A stretch of 19,320 nt of DNA. Origin: an uncultured Lachnospiraceae bacterium (GTDB lineage: Bacteria; Bacillota; Clostridia; Lachnospirales; Lachnospiraceae). How positions within the stretch are numbered: position 1 is the first letter of the stretch; every line of letters begins with the position of its first letter. Location: positions 1 to 19,320 of the forward strand of contig CADCPJ010000367.1 of the NCBI GenBank assembly GCA_902803245.1, written 5' to 3'. A program made the position numbers and the translations under genes. Shown piece after piece: positions 15,932 through 19,320 of the stretch. The notes below the pieces were generated by a model. It saw only the letters and a program-made list of their open reading frames with translations, was not told the DNA's origin and ran no database searches.

Positions 15932-16465
15932 ATGATTCACGTCGTCCTCTATCAGCCCGAACAGCCGGGCAACGTGGGAACCATAGGGAGAAGCTGCGTG
16001 TGCGCGGGTGCAGCCCTCCATCTGATTGAGCCCCTGGGCTTCCACATCACGGACCGCCACATCCGCCGCGCGGGGCTCGACTACTGGCCGAGGCTCAAAG
16101 TGGAGAGACACATGAATTATGAGACCTTCCTTGCGGAGAGCTTTGAGAGGGAGAGGAGGGCCCGGGAGACGGAAGGCGAAGGAGCGCCGCGCCTCTTCTT
16201 TGTGACGACGAAGGCGCACCGGACGTACGCGGATGTGTCCTTCGGGCCGGATGATTTTCTCATGTTCGGAAAGGAGAGCGCGGGGATTCCGGAGGAAATC
16301 CTGTCCCGCCGGGAGGAGGACTGTATCCGCATCCCCATGGCTTTGGGGGAGAGATCCCTGAATCTGTCGAACTCCGTGTCCATCGTTCTCTATGAGGCGC
16401 TGCGGCAGAACGGCTTCTTTGATCTGGAGAAGACAGGGGAGCTTCACAGGCTGTCCTATGTCTGA
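15932..16465 (+). CDS. trmL: tRNA (cytidine/uridine-34 2'-O)-methyltransferase TrmL
   Basis: A SPOUT-class methyltransferase that 2'-O-methylates the wobble base of certain leucine tRNAs in E. coli. The 177-residue protein shows QPEQPGNVGTIGR (8-20), FGKESAGIP (112-120), and the knotted SAM-binding segment RSLNLSNSVSIVLYEALRQ (141-159). It is about 20 residues longer than typical, owing to a charged insertion at about 71-87. AAGGTGA lies just before the ATG. With Sua5, ProS and Cca it forms a tRNA maturation and charging group within one run of genes. Confidence 0.93.
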   Translation: MIHVVLYQPEQPGNVGTIGRSCVCAGAALHLIEPLGFHITDRHIRRAGLDYWPRLKVERHMNYETFLAESFERERRARETEGEGAPRLFFVTTKAHRTYADVSFGPDDFLMFGKESAGIPEEILSRREEDCIRIPMALGERSLNLSNSVSIVLYEALRQNGFFDLEKTGELHRLSYV

Positions 16466-16587
16466 CTGGCTCGGGAAGAGGCGGCAGGGCCGCCTGCAAG
16501 CCCGCTCGGGCATAAGACAGGAACAGGTGATAAGGCCGGACGATAAGACCAGGCCATAGAAACAGGCGATGCGGAAAGGAGGCAGGC
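16466..16587 (+). other. Intergenic region with two hairpins and ATAAG repeats
   Basis: GGCGGC/GCCGCC (16480-16494) and GCCC/GGGC (16500-16511) form two adjacent GC-rich stems without a T tract, so this is not a standard terminator. Three ATAAG units (16512, 16530, 16543) follow in a purine-rich stretch before the next ribosome binding site. No gene is seen. Confidence 0.45.
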
Positions 16588-16815
16588 ATGTTCGGCAGAA
16601 AAAAGCAGGAAGAAAAGAGAGTCTCTTTCGACCGCGGGAAGCAGTATCCTGCCATGCGATGCAGCATCTGCACCGGGGAACGGGTGGCGGGACTTAAATC
16701 CTTTGAAGGCGGAGAGTTCGAGGAGCTCATGCTGATCCGCAGCGATGAGGACTTAAGGAGCTTCCGGCGCATGACCGGCCTTCGGGACGGGGAGGAGATC
16801 CAAAAGTTTTACTGA
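16588..16815 (+). CDS. Small conserved-looking protein of unknown function
   Basis: A 75-residue protein with no function I can assign. It starts with a basic stretch (FGRKKQEEKR), then a compact region KQYPAMRCSICTGERVAGLKSFEGGEFEELMLIRSDEDLRSF (18-59), with two cysteines in CSIC. A strong AAAGGAGG lies 6 nt before the ATG, supporting translation. I recall similar short proteins in Lachnospiraceae that databases sometimes label 'aspartate dehydrogenase'; at 75 residues and without a nucleotide-binding fold that label is not credible. It may be the last gene of the tRNA run, since the phosphohexomutase gene downstream has its own promoter beginning 8 bp after this stop. Confidence 0.75.
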   Translation: MFGRKKQEEKRVSFDRGKQYPAMRCSICTGERVAGLKSFEGGEFEELMLIRSDEDLRSFRRMTGLRDGEEIQKFY

Positions 16816-16822
16816 TGCCTTG

Positions 16823-16851
16823 TTGCCCCCCTATTGAAAAAGACATATAAT
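16823..16851 (+). promoter_or_regulatory. Promoter of the phosphohexomutase gene
   Basis: TTGCCC (16823-16828), a 17-bp spacer and a perfect TATAAT (16846-16851). The start near 16858 excludes a protein start at 16834 and supports ATG 16906, giving a leader of about 48 nt. Confidence 0.65.
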
Positions 16852-16905
16852 ACTCATAGTATGGCAACACCGGAAAAAACTATTATCAATAATGGAGGGA
16901 CAGGT

Positions 16906-18588
16906 ATGTATCAGGACGATTACAAGAAGTGGCTGGATGCCGATCTTCTCGACTGCGACTTAAAGACAGAGCTTCTGAACATCGCGGGCGACGATGAGGC
17001 GATCAAGGAGAGATTCGCTGTATCGCTTCAGTTCGGCACGGCGGGTCTCCGCGGAACACTCGGTGCGGGCACGAACCGCATGAATATCTGGGTCGTCCGT
17101 CAGGCGACGCAGGGAATTGCGAACTGGGTGAAGACCCAGGGCGGAACCCAGACGGTGGCGATCAGCTACGACAGCCGCTTAAAAGGCAGCACATTTGCCA
17201 AGGACGCCGCAGGAGTTCTGGCGGCAAACGGCATCAAGGTCCGCATCTACGACGAGCTCATGCCGGTTCCGGCACTGTCATTTGCCACGAGATATTACAA
17301 CTGCAACGCGGGCATCATGGTGACGGCCTCCCACAACCCGGCAAAGTACAACGGCTACAAGGCCTACGGGCCCGACGGATGCCAGATGACGGATGACGCC
17401 GCGGCGATCGTCTATGACGAAATTTTAAAGACGGACGTGCTGACCGGAGCGAAGTACATGTCCTTCGCGGAAGGCGTGGAGAAGGGACTCATCCGCTTTG
17501 TCGGCGACGACTGCAAGGAGGCCCTCTACGAGGCGATCGAAGCCCGCCAGGTCCGCCCGGGACTTGCAAAGGACGCGGGACTGAAGCTCGTGTATTCCCC
17601 GCTGAACGGCACGGGACTCGTCCCGGTGACAAGGATCCTCAAGGACCTCGGCATCACCGACGTGACCATCGTGCCCGAGCAGGAATATCCGAACGGCTAT
17701 TTCACGACCTGCCCCTATCCGAATCCCGAGATTTTTGAGGCTCTGAAAAAGGGCCTTGAGCTCGCGAAGGAGGTCGGCGCGGACCTCATGCTTGCGACGG
17801 ATCCGGACGCGGACCGCGTCGGCATCGCCATGAAATGTCCGGACGGCTCGTACGAGCTGGTCTCCGGCAACGAGATGGGAGTTCTCCTTCTCGACTATAT
17901 CTGCGCAGGGCGCATTGAGAAGGGAACGATGCCGAAGAACCCGGTGGCGGTCAAGTCCATCGTCTCGACCCCGCTGGCCGACAAGGTCGCGGAGCACTAC
18001 GGCGTGGAGCTCCGCCACACACTGACCGGCTTCAAGTGGATCGGCGACCAGATCGCACAGCTTGAGGCGGCCGGCGAAGTGGACCGGTTCATCTTCGGCT
18101 TTGAAGAGAGCTACGGCTATCTGGCGGGTCCGTATGTCCGCGACAAGGATGCGGTCATCGGCTCGATGCTGATCTGCGAGATGGCTGCCTATTACCGCAG
18201 CATCGGCTCTTCCATCAAGCAGAGACTGGAGGAGATCTACACCGAGTATGGCAGATACCTCAACAAGGTGGACAGCTTCGAGTTCGGCGGACTCTCCGGC
18301 ATGGAGAAGATGGCCGGGATCATGAAGGGTCTTCGCACAAATCCTCCGGCCGAATTCGGAGGCCGCAAGGTCATAAAGGTGACGGATTACACGAAGCCCG
18401 AGGAGACGGGCCTTCCGAGCGCCAACGTGCTCATCTATGACCTCGAGGACGGAGCGACCGTCGTGGTCCGCCCCTCCGGCACGGAGCCCAAGATCAAGGC
18501 TTACTATACGACTCTCGGCAAGTCCTTGGAGGAAGCGCAGGCGGAGAAGGACGAGCTGGCCGCTTCTCTGAAGCCGATTTTTTCTTAA
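16906..18588 (+). CDS. Alpha-phosphohexomutase (phosphoglucomutase, PgcA-type)
   Basis: Interconverts glucose-1-phosphate and glucose-6-phosphate (and perhaps other hexose or pentose phosphates) through a phosphoserine. The 560-residue protein contains FGTAGLRG (43-50), the active-site loop TASHNPAKYNGYKAYG (140-155) with Ser142, the metal loop DPDADR (299-304), the sugar-binding GFEESYGYL, and the phosphate-binding RPSGTEPKIKAYY near the C-terminus. It fits the 550-600-residue class that includes B. subtilis PgcA. ATG 16906 has GGAGG about 7 nt upstream and lies after the -10 box. It is monocistronic by position; no strong terminator follows, although HU has its own promoter. Phosphomannomutase or phosphopentomutase activity cannot be excluded. 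Confidence 0.94.
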   Translation: MYQDDYKKWLDADLLDCDLKTELLNIAGDDEAIKERFAVSLQFGTAGLRGTLGAGTNRMNIWVVRQATQGIANWVKTQGGTQTVAISYDSRLKGSTFAKDAAGVLAANGIKVRIYDELMPVPALSFATRYYNCNAGIMVTASHNPAKYNGYKAYGPDGCQMTDDAAAIVYDEILKTDVLTGAKYMSFAEGVEKGLIRFVGDDCKEALYEAIEARQVRPGLAKDAGLKLVYSPLNGTGLVPVTRILKDLGITDVTIVPEQEYPNGYFTTCPYPNPEIFEALKKGLELAKEVGADLMLATDPDADRVGIAMKCPDGSYELVSGNEMGVLLLDYICAGRIEKGTMPKNPVAVKSIVSTPLADKVAEHYGVELRHTLTGFKWIGDQIAQLEAAGEVDRFIFGFEESYGYLAGPYVRDKDAVIGSMLICEMAAYYRSIGSSIKQRLEEIYTEYGRYLNKVDSFEFGGLSGMEKMAGIMKGLRTNPPAEFGGRKVIKVTDYTKPEETGLPSANVLIYDLEDGATVVVRPSGTEPKIKAYYTTLGKSLEEAQAEKDELAASLKPIFS

Positions 18589-18607
18589 GGGCGGCACAGA
18601 GTTTAAT

Positions 18608-18711
18608 GACGGCTTCTTGCGTGCCGGCTCTCCCAAAAGGGTCATTTATGTAAAAATGTTGCATCGCGGCTGCGGCGTTACGCCTTCTTGCGCATCCTCT
18701 CCCGATGAGGG
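18608..18711 (+). repeat. Intergenic region with a weak duplicated block
   Basis: In the 268-bp gap between the phosphohexomutase and HU genes, CTTCTTGCG (18613, 18684) and CTCTCCC (18628, 18697) recur in the same order about 70 bp apart, suggesting an old tandem duplication. ATGTTGCAT also occurs twice (18656, 18782). GGGG/CCCC short palindromes are present. No gene or clear terminator is seen here. Confidence 0.35.
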
Positions 18712-18774
18712 GAACCCCTTTGGAAAAGGAATTGGAAATACACGGCCCGGCATTTTGACGGGAGCGTTTTCTGC

Positions 18775-18803
18775 TTGACAGATGTTGCATAAAAAGGTAT
18801 AAC
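18775..18803 (+). promoter_or_regulatory. Near-consensus promoter of the HU gene
   Basis: A perfect TTGACA (18775-18780), a 17-bp spacer and TATAAC (18798-18803). This is the strongest promoter in the window, as expected for an abundant nucleoid protein. Transcription would start near 18810. Confidence 0.85.
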
Positions 18804-18826
18804 ATAGAAGTCTAATACTATATTCG

Positions 18827-18852
18827 GCACCTTAGGACGGTGCTCAGGAGGG
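18827..18852 (+). promoter_or_regulatory. Leader hairpin and ribosome binding site of the HU gene
   Basis: GCACC (18827-18831) and GGTGC (18839-18843) form a small stem with loop TTAGGAC, ending two bases before AGGAGGG (18846-18852). The stem could keep the ribosome binding site exposed or stabilise the 5' end. Confidence 0.4.
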
Positions 18853-18856
18853 TTGT

Positions 18857-19132
18857 ATGAACAAGGTAGAGTTATCTGCAGCGATCGCAAATGAGACAGG
18901 CCTTTCCAAAAAGGACTCCGAGGCGGTTGTCAAGGCATTTGTGGATGTTGTGACAGAAGAGCTTAAGAAGGGCGGCAAGGTCCAGCTCGTCGGCTTCGGC
19001 ACGTTTGAGGTCCAGGAGAGGGCAGCCCGCGAGGGCAGGAACCCCCAGACAGGGTCGACCATGAAGATCAAGGCCTCCAAGGCCCCGAAGTTCAAGGCCG
19101 GTAAGGCTTTAAAGGACGCTGTCAATAAATAA
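18857..19132 (+). CDS. HU-type DNA-binding protein
   Basis: A 91-residue nucleoid protein that binds and bends DNA as a dimer. It has the standard HU layout: N-terminal helices ([22 protein letters not shown]), the family signature around [27 protein letters not shown] (40-66), and the intercalating Pro63 in GRNPQTG at the tip of the DNA-binding arm, then [19 protein letters not shown]. The length is standard. An AGGAGGG site, a near-consensus promoter and a strong terminator show a compact, highly expressed single-gene unit. Confidence 0.98.
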   Translation: MNKVELSAAIANETGLSKKDSEAVVKAFVDVVTEELKKGGKVQLVGFGTFEVQERAAREGRNPQTGSTMKIKASKAPKFKAGKALKDAVNK

Positions 19133-19155
19133 TACCGCACGGAAAGAGCTTTAAT

Positions 19156-19194
19156 AAGCGGGGTGAGGTTTAGAAGCCTCCCCCCGCTTTGTTT
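19156..19194 (+). terminator. Intrinsic terminator of the HU gene
   Basis: AAGCGGGGTGAGG (19156-19168) pairs with CCTCCCCCCGCTT (19177-19189) with a single mismatch, followed by TGTTT. It lies 23 nt after the HU stop. Confidence 0.9.
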
Positions 19195-19252
19195 CTAAGC
19201 AATTGCCGAAGGCAATTGCTTAGTTTCACTGCATGTAACTATTCAGCACCCC
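19195..19252 (-). repeat. Dispersed intergenic repeat, right copy (inverted)
   Basis: A perfect 13-bp hairpin (CTAAGCAATTGCC, loop GAA, its complement; 19195-19223) is followed by GTAACTATTCAGCACCCC (19235-19252), the exact reverse complement of the 18-nt core at 67-84. In the core's own orientation the hairpin lies downstream here but upstream in the left copy, so the core is the shared part and hairpins may be separate partners. Confidence 0.7.
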
Positions 19253-19317
19253 TGAAATCAGAGTAAAAATCAGGCAGAGAACTTGTTCTTTGAATGGTTT
19301 TTGCTCTGATTTTGGGG
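19249..19317. repeat. Long imperfect inverted repeat at window end
   Basis: CCCCTGAAATCAGAGTAAAA and one further A (19249-19269) pair with TTTTTGCTCTGATTTTGGGG (19298-19317), with one bulge and one or two mismatches, around a 28-nt loop. It touches the 18-nt core. It may continue beyond the window. Confidence 0.6.
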
Positions 19318-19320
19318 CGG

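Noticed and set aside
16834..16905. Upstream start for the phosphohexomutase
   Set aside because: The extra residues would be encoded across and before the -10 box of the gene's own promoter; ATG 16906 has a GGAGG site.

Overview
The window looks like a chromosomal core segment of a GC-rich member of the Firmicutes class Clostridia, most probably a Lachnospiraceae-type gut or rumen bacterium. The reasons are a Firmicutes MecA adaptor, a DivIVA-like coiled-coil protein, strong AGGAGG ribosome binding sites, sigma-A type promoters with TATAAT boxes, an archaeal/short-type ProS with a C-terminal cysteine-rich zinc region, and a phosphoglycerate-mutase-like protein in the position of a homoserine kinase. 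The species assignment is inference. No tRNA, rRNA, CRISPR array, transposase or phage gene was seen.

Layout. 1-194: a dispersed intergenic repeat (hairpin plus an 18-nt core) and the prfB leader. 195-3833 (+): prfB, hom and a proposed homoserine kinase, closed by a bidirectional terminator at 3841-3880. 3890-4474: a divergent pair, a small DUF1858-type CxxC protein (-) and a 56-residue two-cluster ferredoxin (+), each with its own promoter. 4545-7501 (-): mecA followed by a membrane HD-GYP protein. 7502-8167: an intergenic stretch with the mecA promoter, a strong rightward promoter, about 340 nt of hairpin-rich sequence ending in a good intrinsic terminator (a candidate structured RNA), and a second weak promoter.

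8168-16815 (+): a long, tightly packed run: a membrane-anchored GH18 protein with an SH3-like region, a DivIVA-like protein, Sua5/TsaC, upp, dCMP deaminase, proS, cca, trmL and a 75-residue protein of unknown function. Four of these act on tRNA (t6A37 synthesis, proline charging, CCA addition, wobble 2'-O-methylation) and two on pyrimidine salvage. 16906-18588 (+): an alpha-phosphohexomutase with its own promoter. 18857-19132 (+): HU, with a near-consensus promoter, a leader hairpin and a terminator. 19195-19320: a perfect hairpin, the second (inverted) copy of the 18-nt core found near position 67, and a further long inverted repeat.

Most of the window is ordinary housekeeping DNA. The items most worth a second look are the unassigned structured RNA candidate at 7722-8061, the paired dispersed repeats at the two ends, the PGM-like homoserine kinase, the loss of the classic prfB programmed frameshift, and the mecA/HD-GYP gene pair.
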